The position numbers were made by a program, and so were the translations under genes. From CAMBDR01 sp046597185 (lineage in GTDB: Bacteria; Pseudomonadota; Gammaproteobacteria; Burkholderiales; Burkholderiaceae_D), in the NCBI GenBank assembly GCA_046597185.1, contig JBKJLF010000705.1, positions 1 to 39,063 of the forward strand: a DNA stretch of 39,063 bases, given 5' to 3'. The notes beneath the pieces were generated by a model. The model worked only from the letters and a program-made list of their open reading frames with translations, was not told where the DNA came from and made no database searches. The number at the start of each line of letters is the position of its first letter. Within the stretch, counting starts at the first letter, position 1. Of this stretch, positions 24,591 to 32,546 are shown one piece after another.

Positions 24591-26135
24591 ATGGATTGGA
24601 CCGCAGGTTACGCATCAGATATTGAATACACCGCCGGGTTTTACCGCGAACAAAGCCCCGCTTACTTAAATTTCGTCAGTGTACTAAATGGCTACGAGCC
24701 AGTACCGATGGATAAATCTTTCACCTATTTCGAATTGGGTTTTGGTCGTGGCCTCACCGCCAACGTGCTGGCCGCCAGCAACCCGCAAGGCCAGTTTTAC
24801 GCAGCCGACTTTAACCCCTCGCACGTAGCAGGCGCACGCCACTTGGCCAGTGCCGCCAAGCTGGAAAACCTGATTCTGTTGGAAAACAGTTTCGAAGAAC
24901 TGGCCGACGGCCAAGTCAAAGGTTTGCCGCAGTTCGATTTTATTACCCTGCACGGCATTTACACCTGGGTAACGGCAGAAAACCGCCACCACATCGTCAG
25001 CTTTATCAACCGCTACCTCAAACCCGGCGGCATCGTTTATTTAAGCTATAACGCCATGCCCGGCTGGTCTGCCACCTTGCCGCTGCAACGCTTGCTGGTG
25101 GAATATGCCGACCTGTTCCCCAACCGCAGCGACGTACAAATCAAAGGTGCCGCCAGTTATGTGGAAAAGCTGGAAGCCGCCCAAGCCGGTTACTTCAGCG
25201 TCAACCCCAGCTTAAAGCCGCGCCTGGAGATGCTGAAAAACGGCAGCCCCAACTATCTGGTGCACGAATACATGCACAAGCACTGGCAGCCACTCTACCA
25301 CGCCGACGTGGCACGCGATTTGGCCGATGCCAAGCTCGATTACGTCGGTTCGGCTGAATTGCCATTCGCTTACCCGGCCCTGTTTTTGTCGCCAGAAAAG
25401 CAAGAACTGATCAATTCCCTGCCCGATGCCACCTTGCGTGAGACGATGAAGGATTATTGTCTCAATACGGCCTTTCGCAAAGACGTGTTTGTCCGTGGTG
25501 CGCGCCGCATGAACAATGTGCGCCAAGCCGAATGTCTGGCTCAGGTTGGCCTGGCCTTATTGGTGCCGCGTGACGCCGTCACCTTTACCATGAAGCTGGC
25601 CGTAGGCGAAGTCAACGCCAAGCCCGAAGTGTATGGCCCGGTATTGGACGCCTTGGTCAAACAGCCGCAAACCCTGGCAGAATTGAGCGTCTTGCCCGGC
25701 TTGAAAGATCAAAGCATCGGCAATTTGGCGCAAATCGCCGCAATTTTGAGCGCATCCGGCCAAACCGCCTTCTATTTTGCCACCGCCTCCAAAGTTGCCA
25801 CCGACACCGCCCACCGCATGAACCGCGCGCTGGCCGCCAATGTGCGTTACGGCGATGAATATCAAGTCTTGACATCGCCCTTGCTGGGCAATGGCTTGAC
25901 CACCAACTTCATCGAACGGCTGGTCTACCTTAGTTTGGCGCAGCACGGTAAAGATGCGGATGTCAGCCTGGTCGTCAAACAAGCCTGGCAAACCATGTCC
26001 AACCAAGGCCGCCGCATGATGAAAGAAGGTAAAACCCTGGCTACCGAAGAGGAAAACCTGGCCGAGTTGGAGCTGCAAATCAAACCGATTCTCGCGCAGA
26101 AATTGCCGGTTTGGCGTCAGTTGAAAATGATTTAA
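24591..26135 (+). CDS. Class I SAM methyltransferase with regulatory domain
   Basis: The 514-residue protein has an N-terminal Rossmann methyltransferase (about 1-240): TYFELGFGRGLTANVL (motif I, residues 45-60), FYAADFNPSHV (motif II) and FDFITLHGIYTWV. The second half corresponds to the methyltransferase regulatory domain family (MethyTransf_Reg) that commonly follows it. AGGAG lies seven bases before the ATG, and the terminator at 24527 separates it from the S-layer-like gene. Genes of this type often occur beside type I secreted surface proteins, where they may methylate the secreted protein or its glycan. The substrate is not shown by the sequence. The end overlaps the convergent small gene by four bases. 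Confidence 0.88.
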   Translation: MDWTAGYASDIEYTAGFYREQSPAYLNFVSVLNGYEPVPMDKSFTYFELGFGRGLTANVLAASNPQGQFYAADFNPSHVAGARHLASAAKLENLILLENSFEELADGQVKGLPQFDFITLHGIYTWVTAENRHHIVSFINRYLKPGGIVYLSYNAMPGWSATLPLQRLLVEYADLFPNRSDVQIKGAASYVEKLEAAQAGYFSVNPSLKPRLEMLKNGSPNYLVHEYMHKHWQPLYHADVARDLADAKLDYVGSAELPFAYPALFLSPEKQELINSLPDATLRETMKDYCLNTAFRKDVFVRGARRMNNVRQAECLAQVGLALLVPRDAVTFTMKLAVGEVNAKPEVYGPVLDALVKQPQTLAELSVLPGLKDQSIGNLAQIAAILSASGQTAFYFATASKVATDTAHRMNRALAANVRYGDEYQVLTSPLLGNGLTTNFIERLVYLSLAQHGKDADVSLVVKQAWQTMSNQGRRMMKEGKTLATEEENLAELELQIKPILAQKLPVWRQLKMI

Positions 26136-26659
26136 GCAGCGGCTTGATTTGAACCTGGCCCCGAACTTGGCCCCGAACCTGGACCATTCAGCCAGTGCGG
26201 TAGATTGGGAATATTCCATTCTGCCGCACGGGTGCGACGCGCCAGCGCCGCAATAAAACGATGCGCTTCAGCACGGCTCATTGTCAGTTTGCGGTTAAAA
26301 CCGGGGGCCAGCGCTTCCAATAACACCTGGTTGCTCGATACGGTCAGATTAAATGAATTAATGCGATAGATATGGCCCGGCGCAAGACTGCCAGGCGCGG
26401 CATCAGCGGCGGATTCTTGCACCGATTTGGGCGGGTCGTCCACCTCATGCGCGGCTTCATGCTCAAGCGCGACCCGTACTTCCGCCTGCAGGCTGACATC
26501 CATGGCGGCACCGGGACAACTGATCGTCATGCGCTCAGCCATGCGGAGTAATAAAACTTCAGTCATGCGCCGCGTCAGCCATAATTGCGTTGCATCGGAG
26601 GCAAAAAGCATCCATAAACGGTCTTCGCTATCACTATAGCCCAGGGTGATTTGAGTCAT
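26132..26659 (-). CDS. Uncharacterised protein of the secretion locus
   Basis: The 175-residue product (start MTQITLGYSD at 26659) is not a family I can name. It has no signal peptide. The first 80 residues look like a compact alpha/beta domain (LWMLFASDATQLWLTRRM). An acidic, Ala-rich spacer (about 75-100) follows, then IYRINSFNLTVSSNQVLLEAL and RKLTMSRAEAHRFIAALARRT, and a low-complexity Gly-Pro-Ser tail from a 12-bp tandem repeat (26151-26186). It is divergent from the type I exporter operon, shares the intergenic CRP-type site, and converges on the methyltransferase gene with a four-base overlap. This position suggests a cytoplasmic helper, such as a chaperone or regulator of the exported protein; that is conjecture. 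Confidence 0.7.
   Translation of the reverse strand: MTQITLGYSDSEDRLWMLFASDATQLWLTRRMTEVLLLRMAERMTISCPGAAMDVSLQAEVRVALEHEAAHEVDDPPKSVQESAADAAPGSLAPGHIYRINSFNLTVSSNQVLLEALAPGFNRKLTMSRAEAHRFIAALARRTRAAEWNIPNLPHWLNGPGSGPSSGPGSNQAAA
26151..26186. repeat. 12-bp tandem repeat encoding the Gly-Pro-Ser tail
   Basis: Three units (GAACCTGGCCCC, GAACTTGGCCCC, GAACCTGGACCA) lie near the 3' end of the small unknown gene. Being 12 bases, copy changes keep the frame. Confidence 0.75.
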
Positions 26660-26731
26660 GATCGGTACAAGCTTCAAAAAAAAGGTGGTTTTCTGGCAAA
26701 CGTGAGAATTTTATGCTATGCTTTCGCTCCA

Positions 26732-26747
26732 TGTGATCTACATCACA
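26732..26747. promoter_or_regulatory. CRP-type site 3 (type I secretion operon / small unknown gene)
   Basis: TGTGA-TCTACA-TCACA is a perfect match in the divergent intergenic region, 149 bases before the exporter ATG and 72 bases from the divergent start. TATGCT repeats lie just upstream. A run of eight T (26768-26775) lies downstream. Confidence 0.75.
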
Positions 26748-26896
26748 TACTTTAACTGGATATCAGATTTTTTTTAAACCAAAACTGTTGAGTCAAATTG
26801 GCTCGGCGGTGCATGGTAGCACATGGCTGGTTAGCATGGCGCTACTTTTGAATATGACCGTGCCCAGCGGCACATTGTAGCAGGCTCGCTAACTCA

Positions 26897-28687
26897 ATGA
26901 ATAGCAAAAACAGTAAATTTCAAATGCCCAAAAACGAAATCATGGAAGCGTTGTTGGCTTTCAAAGGCACATTTCGTACCGTTGGTGTTTTCAGCGCCAT
27001 CATCAATTTGTTGATGTTGGTTCCTTCCATCTACATGTTGCAGGTATATGACCGGGTTTTGGCCAGCCGCAACGAAACCACCTTGTTGATGCTCACCATT
27101 ATGATGTTGGGTGCCTTTGTATTTATGGGCGCACTGGAATTGATTCGTAGCTTTGTGCTGGTGCGGGTGGGGGCCAGTTTCGACATGCACATGAATACCC
27201 GCGTCTATACTGCAGCGTTTGAGCAGAATTTAAAGCGCGCTGGCGGCAATGCGGGTCAGGCCTTGGCCGACCTCACCAATTTGCGCCAATTCTTGACCGG
27301 CAACGCGCTGTTTGCCTTTTTTGATGCGCCTTGGTTTCCCATCAATTTGCTGATTATTTTCTTTTTCGAGCCATCGCTGGGCATATTTGCCTTGTGTGGC
27401 GTGATTGTGCTGATCGGTTTGGCCATTGCCAATGAACTGGTGTCCCGCAAACCCTTGGCCGATGCCAGTACCATGGCGATTGCCTCCGGTAACCTGGCGA
27501 CCAATAACCTGCGCAATGCCGAAGTGATCGAATCCATGGGCATGCTGCCCAATTTAATGGGGCGCTGGCTCAAGATGCACGGCAAATTTTTGCAATTGCA
27601 AGCCGAAGCCAGTGAAAAAGCCGGTATTGTTGGAGCGCTGACCAAATTTGTGCAAATTTCGTTGCAGTCGGTGGTACTGGGTTATGGTGCATTGTTGGCG
27701 ATTGAAGGCAAAATGTCGCCCGGTATGATGATTGCCGCCTCCATTTTGGTGGGCCGCGCGCTCAGCCCGGTGCAGCAGGTGATCGGGGTCTGGAAAACCT
27801 GGAGTGCAACCCGCAGCGCCTACGGCCGCCTCTCCGCCTTATTGGCAGACAATCCACCGCGTCAGGCGGGTATGCCTTTACCCGCCCCGCTGGGTGGCTT
27901 GACTTTGGAAGGCGTGTCGGCAGCGCCACCGGGTTCGATGGTGCCAGTGTTAAAAGGGTTGAATTTTGCCGTTCTGCCGGGCGATGTATTGGGCGTGATT
28001 GGCCCGAGCGGCTCAGGTAAATCGACACTTGCACGCTTATTGGTGGGTGTATGGCCGGCGGGTACGGGCAAGGTGCGGCTGGATGGCGCGGATATTTTTC
28101 AATGGAATAAAGATCAACTCGGCCCACATATTGGCTATTTGCCGCAAGATATCGAATTATTCGCCGGCACCGTGAGTGAAAATATTTCCCGCTTTGGTCA
28201 GCAAGACTCGGATATGGTGGTGGAAGCAGCCAAATTGGCGGGCGTGCATGACATGATTTTGCGTCTGCCGCAAGGGTACGATACCCGCTTGGGCGACGGT
28301 GGTGCGGGCTTGTCGGGCGGACAAAAGCAACGCATCGGCTTGGCGCGCGCCCTGTATGGCATGCCTGCGCTGGTGGTGCTGGATGAACCCAATTCCAACC
28401 TCGATGATGCGGGTGAACAAGCGCTGGTGCTGGCCGTGAACGAAATGCGCGCACGCGGTAAAACCGTGATTTTGATTACCCACCGCACCAGTATTATCGG
28501 TTCAACCAGTAAGTTATTGCTCTTGCGTGAGGGTGTGGCGCAAATGTATGGCCCGACCCCTCAAGTGTTGGCGGCACTGAATGAAGCCAATCAACAGCAA
28601 GCCCAACAACTGGCAGCCCAGCAGCAAGCACAGCAGCAGGCACAAATTGCGGCGAATAATCCCCCCGGCAATATGGCCGGAAATTAG
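26897..28687 (+). CDS. Type I secretion ABC exporter (PrtD/RsaD type)
   Basis: This 596-residue inner-membrane exporter drives one-step secretion of C-terminally targeted proteins. About six transmembrane helices (about 25-320) are followed by the ATPase domain: Walker A GPSGSGKST (about 369-377), signature LSGGQKQRIGLARAL (from about 472), and Walker B VVLDEPNSNLD. There is no peptidase C39 domain, so substrates are not processed at the N-terminus. The last 35 residues are Gln/Ala-rich. The ribosome site is weak for the ATG at 26897; residue 10 is another Met. It is the first gene of the exporter-adaptor-TolC operon, 8 bases before the adaptor. The nearby 1156-residue protein is the likely substrate. 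Confidence 0.95.
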   Translation: MNSKNSKFQMPKNEIMEALLAFKGTFRTVGVFSAIINLLMLVPSIYMLQVYDRVLASRNETTLLMLTIMMLGAFVFMGALELIRSFVLVRVGASFDMHMNTRVYTAAFEQNLKRAGGNAGQALADLTNLRQFLTGNALFAFFDAPWFPINLLIIFFFEPSLGIFALCGVIVLIGLAIANELVSRKPLADASTMAIASGNLATNNLRNAEVIESMGMLPNLMGRWLKMHGKFLQLQAEASEKAGIVGALTKFVQISLQSVVLGYGALLAIEGKMSPGMMIAASILVGRALSPVQQVIGVWKTWSATRSAYGRLSALLADNPPRQAGMPLPAPLGGLTLEGVSAAPPGSMVPVLKGLNFAVLPGDVLGVIGPSGSGKSTLARLLVGVWPAGTGKVRLDGADIFQWNKDQLGPHIGYLPQDIELFAGTVSENISRFGQQDSDMVVEAAKLAGVHDMILRLPQGYDTRLGDGGAGLSGGQKQRIGLARALYGMPALVVLDEPNSNLDDAGEQALVLAVNEMRARGKTVILITHRTSIIGSTSKLLLLREGVAQMYGPTPQVLAALNEANQQQAQQLAAQQQAQQQAQIAANNPPGNMAGN

Positions 28688-28695
28688 GAGTAGAC

Positions 28696-30051
28696 ATGGG
28701 TAAATTGATAGCAGTAAAAGATCAGGTCACCGACGTGGTGGCGCGCGATACCGCAGACCTTGGGATTAATACCGATGCCAAAGCCTATAGCCGTCTTGGC
28801 TGGTTGATTGTGTTGGCGGGGGTGGGTGGCGCTGTGCTGTGGGCTACGCTGGCTCCGTTAGATAAAGGGGTGCCCGTTTCCGGCACGGTGGTGTTGGAGA
28901 GCAACCGTAAAGCGGTGCAACACCAAACGGGCGGTACGATTTCTGAGATTTTGGTCAAAGAAGGCGATAAAGTGGTGGCGGGCCAAGTGTTATTGCGCTT
29001 GAATGATATTCGCCCCAAAGCCGAAGCAGAGATTTCCCGTACCCAATATTACAGTGCGCTGGCAACCGAAGCACGCCTTTCCGCTGAACGCGATGGCAAA
29101 CCCGGTATTGTCCTCTCTAAACAATTGGAAGCGGCGCGCAAAGATCCCCGGGTGGCAGCCAATATTGACATGCAAAACCAATTATTTAGTTCACGTAGAA
29201 GTGCCTTGCAAAATGAATTGGCGGCAGTGGATGAAAATATGGCCGGTTTGAAGTTGCAAATCAAAGGCATCGAAGAATCGCGCGAGAATAAAAAGCTGCA
29301 AAAGAAAATTATTCAGGAGCAATTGGATAGTATGCGCGATTTGGTCAAAGACGGCTATGTGGCGCGCGCCCGCTTATTGGAATTGGAGCGTAGTATGGCG
29401 CAAATGAATGGTGCCATTGCGGAAGATACCGGTAATATTGGCCGCACCAAGCGCCAAATCGCTGAATTGGAATTGCGCCGCTCACAACGTCAACAAGAAG
29501 TGCAACGTGAGGTGCGCACCCAATTATCTGATGTGAAACGCGAATCCACCAGCCTCGAAGAGCGCTTGACCAGCCAGGATGCCGACCGCGCCAGTACCGA
29601 TATTAAAGCCCCGGTGGCGGGTACGGTGGTGGGTTTAATGGTCTTTACCAATGGCGGCGTGGTGCAACCCGGTGCCAAAATGATGGAAATTGTGCCCGGT
29701 GAAGATGAACTGGTGATTGAAGGCCAAATCCCCGTGAATTTAATCGATAAAGTAAAGGCCGGGCTGGCAGTTGAATTGACTTTTTCGGCATTTAACCAAA
29801 ATACAACACCGCATATTCCCGGTATTGTGGTAAATGTGTCGCCAGACCGCCTGATAGATGAAAGAAATGGCGCGCCGTATTATAAAATGAAAGCCAAGGT
29901 GACACCCGCAGGTAAAAAATTGCTGGCGCATCATCAGGTACAATCGGGTATGCCAGTAGATATGTTTGTTAAAACGGGCCAGCGCACATTGGCCAATTAC
30001 CTGATCAAACCCTTGGTTGACCGGGTTGGGTCGGCATTGAGAGAGGAATGA
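28696..30051 (+). CDS. HlyD-family type I secretion periplasmic adaptor
   Basis: The 451-residue adaptor links the ABC exporter to the outer-membrane channel. A single N-terminal membrane helix (about 34-53) is followed by a biotinyl-lipoyl-like half (VLESNRKAVQHQTGGTI), long coiled-coil helices (about 110-290), and the second lipoyl half and beta domain (DIKAPVAGTVVGLMV; then the VNVSPDRLIDERNG segment). AGGAG stands five bases before the ATG. The stop overlaps the tolC-like start (ATGA), so all three exporter genes are coupled. Confidence 0.95.
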   Translation: MGKLIAVKDQVTDVVARDTADLGINTDAKAYSRLGWLIVLAGVGGAVLWATLAPLDKGVPVSGTVVLESNRKAVQHQTGGTISEILVKEGDKVVAGQVLLRLNDIRPKAEAEISRTQYYSALATEARLSAERDGKPGIVLSKQLEAARKDPRVAANIDMQNQLFSSRRSALQNELAAVDENMAGLKLQIKGIEESRENKKLQKKIIQEQLDSMRDLVKDGYVARARLLELERSMAQMNGAIAEDTGNIGRTKRQIAELELRRSQRQQEVQREVRTQLSDVKRESTSLEERLTSQDADRASTDIKAPVAGTVVGLMVFTNGGVVQPGAKMMEIVPGEDELVIEGQIPVNLIDKVKAGLAVELTFSAFNQNTTPHIPGIVVNVSPDRLIDERNGAPYYKMKAKVTPAGKKLLAHHQVQSGMPVDMFVKTGQRTLANYLIKPLVDRVGSALREE

Positions 30052-31451
30052 TTGTGACAAATTCGGTGACAAATTCGGTGACAAATTCGGCGGCAAACCA
30101 TTCGGGGCGCACCATGGCGACCAAGCTGGGGATGGTGTTGGCATTGTCGGCACTATCGGTTAGCGGTAGTGCGCATGCCTGGGGTTTGCTGCAAGCTTAT
30201 CAGGATGCATTGCAAAACGATTCCACCTATCGTTCGGCCAAATTTGAAAACGATTCGGGTATGGCCAACAAGCAAATCGGGCGCGCGGGTTTGTTGCCAG
30301 TGGTGTCGGCCAATTATTCCACCAATAAAAATCGCTCCGATTATACGCAAAAAGATAATATGGGCAATGAGCGTGTTACGCACCCGGAATATACCAGTTC
30401 CTCGGCCAGTTTAAATCTGCGGCAACCCATACTCAATCTTGAAGGGGTGGCGCGTTATTATCAGGGTGTGGCTCAGTCCAAATCGAGCGAAGCCTTATTT
30501 CAAAGCCGCCATCACGAGTTAATGGTGCGCTTAATCAGTGCTTATGTTGAACTGTTGTTTTCATCGGATCAACTGAATTTGGCCAGCGCGCAACGTGATA
30601 CGCTGGCGGAACAAAAGCTGGTCAATGAGCGTTTGTTTGCCAAAGGCGAGGGCACCAAAACCGATGTCCTGGAAACCCAGGCGCGGCTGGATTTGGCAGA
30701 AGCGCAAGTGGTTGAAACGCGGGATGCGCAAGCGGTGTCACGTGCAGCCTTGGCCGCGATTGTTGGGCATGAGGTCGGGCAGGTGGATAGTTTAAGCGGC
30801 GACTTCAGGGTGATGCCTTTGCAACCCGCCGATTTTGCTGCATGGAAGGCCTTGGCGGTCGCCAATAACCCTGAATTGCAAGCGCAGTTTCATGCCATTG
30901 AAGTGGCGCGCCAAGAATTGAATCGCAACCGTGCGGGCCATGCACCACGGCTGGATTTGGTTGCCGGTTATTCCAAAAGCACCTCGGAGTCGATCACGGT
31001 GTTAAATACCGATAACGTAAACCGCAGCGTGGGCATTCAATTGAGTATTCCATTGTATTCCGGCGGCGCAGTCAGTGCCGGTTCGACCCAGGCAACGGCC
31101 AATTATATGCGCGCCAAAGCCGATCAGGATGTGCGCACGGATCGCATTCTCAATGATTTGCAGCGCCAATATAATACCGTGGTGGGCAGTGTGGCGAGGC
31201 TGGATGCTTTGAATAAGGCGGTAGAATCAGCGCGGTTGCTGATCACGGCGACGCAACAGAGTATTAAGGGCGGGGTGCGGATTAATCTGGATTTATTGAA
31301 TGCGCGCCAGCAATATTATTCGGCCCAGCGTGATTTGGCACAGGCGCGCTACAACTACCTGCAAGCCTATATGCGCTTGCGCGCCGCCGCCGGAGTGTTA
31401 GCCCCGACGGATGTGAATAAGCTGGCAGGGGTTTTTGTTGCAGGCAAATGA
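30048..31451 (+). CDS. TolC-family outer-membrane channel of the type I system
   Basis: The 467-residue protein forms the outer-membrane and periplasmic tunnel. A signal peptide spans about 23-46 (ALSALSVSGSAHA), followed by WGLLQAYQDALQND, the typical TolC opening. The two-fold helical repeats and the SIPLYSGGAVSAG segment are also typical. The ATG at 30048 overlaps the adaptor stop and has GAGAGG upstream. Before the signal peptide lies a strange VTNS-VTNS-VTNS stretch coded by a 12-bp tandem repeat. The Met at residue 23 (30114) may be the older start. Confidence 0.94.
   Translation: MIVTNSVTNSVTNSAANHSGRTMATKLGMVLALSALSVSGSAHAWGLLQAYQDALQNDSTYRSAKFENDSGMANKQIGRAGLLPVVSANYSTNKNRSDYTQKDNMGNERVTHPEYTSSSASLNLRQPILNLEGVARYYQGVAQSKSSEALFQSRHHELMVRLISAYVELLFSSDQLNLASAQRDTLAEQKLVNERLFAKGEGTKTDVLETQARLDLAEAQVVETRDAQAVSRAALAAIVGHEVGQVDSLSGDFRVMPLQPADFAAWKALAVANNPELQAQFHAIEVARQELNRNRAGHAPRLDLVAGYSKSTSESITVLNTDNVNRSVGIQLSIPLYSGGAVSAGSTQATANYMRAKADQDVRTDRILNDLQRQYNTVVGSVARLDALNKAVESARLLITATQQSIKGGVRINLDLLNARQQYYSAQRDLAQARYNYLQAYMRLRAAAGVLAPTDVNKLAGVFVAGK
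30054..30089 (+). repeat. 12-bp tandem repeat at the start of the tolC-like gene
   Basis: Three exact units of GTGACAAATTCG encode VTNS three times directly after the start codon, ahead of the signal peptide. The number of units changes the leader length without changing frame. Confidence 0.85.
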
Positions 31452-31460
31452 GTGACACAT

Positions 31461-31540
31461 CGTAGAGGGGCACCTGTGCCCACCTTCGGATGCACCGTTA
31501 ACTGACGCGTGGGCACGGGTGCCCACCCTACAATACGCGC
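31461..31540. repeat. Inverted pair of intergenic palindromic repeats (copies B and C)
   Basis: Copy B (31461-31483, inverted) and copy C (31505-31540) carry the same GGGCACRGGTGCCCA core as the element at 5426-5452. Facing each other between the convergent tolC-like and trhO genes, they can fold into a large hairpin and may end both transcripts. This resembles a REP/BIME unit. Confidence 0.65.
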
Positions 31541-31544
31541 ATGC

Positions 31545-32396
31545 TTAGCCAAGCAGTTTTTTAAAGCAATGCGGGCAAGACACACCCAGCTTGTATTCGG
31601 GTGAAGCTTGCTCTTCTTCGGTCAAAATCGCACGGCAGGCATAACACCCGACCTTGGTTGAAGGTGCCAGGCTGGGGTTGAGCGCGGTACGGTAATCAAA
31701 CACAAAACAGTCGCCATGGTAATGCGCGCCGCCGACTTCTTCAAAATACTTTAAAATCCCACCCTCCAACTGGTACACATGCTCAAAGCCCACATTTTTC
31801 ATGTGGATGGCTGCTTTTTCACAGCGGATGCCGCCGGTGCAAAAGGTGACCACGGTTTTATCGGCCAATTGCTCGCGTTGTGTGGCAATCACATCCGGGA
31901 ATTCGCTAAACTTGGTAATCCGGTAATCAATCGTATCGTCAAAACTACCCACATCCACTTCAAACGCATTGCGGGTGTCCAGCATGACCACCGTGCGGCC
32001 CTCATCATCCACGCCCTGATCCAACCAACGCTTGAGCGTGGGCGCATTTACCGCCGGCGCGCGACCGAGTTCGGGGCGGATTAATGGATGGCGCATGGTG
32101 ATGATTTCCGACTTTAATTTGACCAACATGCGCTTGAACGCGCGTTTGCTGGAGAAACTTTCTTTGGCCGCTAAATCGGCCAGACGTGGGTCGCTGCGCA
32201 ACCAGGCCAACATGGCGTCAATCTGGCTGCGCATGCCGCACAGAAACAGATTGATGCCTTCGGGCGTGAGTAAGATGGTGCCTAATAAATCAAGCTCTTT
32301 GCATTTGGCTTGATAATCGGCGCGCATGGCGGCGGTGTCTTCGAGCGTCACAAATTTGTAGGCGGAGATATTGACGTAAGGGCTGGCAGTTTCCAT
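31545..32396 (-). CDS. trhO: tRNA uridine(34) hydroxylase (rhodanese-related, YceA type)
   Basis: TrhO adds oxygen to U34 of certain tRNAs, a step toward 5-(carboxy)methoxyuridine. The 283-residue protein has the N-terminal acylphosphatase-like part (LLGTILLTPEGINLFLCG), then the rhodanese domain with active Cys186 in FCTGGIRCEKAA, and LEGGILKYFEEVGG. The C-terminus holds two CxxC pairs (CYACR and CPHCF), consistent with a small zinc-binding tail. It is divergent from dnaE; a TATAAT (32433-32428) lies 32 bases upstream of its start. Confidence 0.95.
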   Translation of the reverse strand: METASPYVNISAYKFVTLEDTAAMRADYQAKCKELDLLGTILLTPEGINLFLCGMRSQIDAMLAWLRSDPRLADLAAKESFSSKRAFKRMLVKLKSEIITMRHPLIRPELGRAPAVNAPTLKRWLDQGVDDEGRTVVMLDTRNAFEVDVGSFDDTIDYRITKFSEFPDVIATQREQLADKTVVTFCTGGIRCEKAAIHMKNVGFEHVYQLEGGILKYFEEVGGAHYHGDCFVFDYRTALNPSLAPSTKVGCYACRAILTEEEQASPEYKLGVSCPHCFKKLLG

Positions 32397-32427
32397 GGGG
32401 TTTGGGCTAAGTCATTGATTTGTCGCA

Positions 32428-32433
32428 ATTATA
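32428..32433 (-). promoter_or_regulatory. -10 box candidate for trhO
   Basis: A perfect TATAAT on the reverse strand, 32 bases before the trhO start, lies in the trhO/dnaE divergent region. ACAACA at 32456-32451 is a weak -35 at 17 bases. Confidence 0.35.
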
Positions 32434-32546
32434 TACGGTTGTTGCGGGTTTGTTGTGTATGCAGCGCGTGCACAGGCAAGTATTTTAATCGAGAAAAGCC
32501 CAGGTCGCTGCACTGAATGCAGGCTGGCAGCATGTAAAATGGCAGG

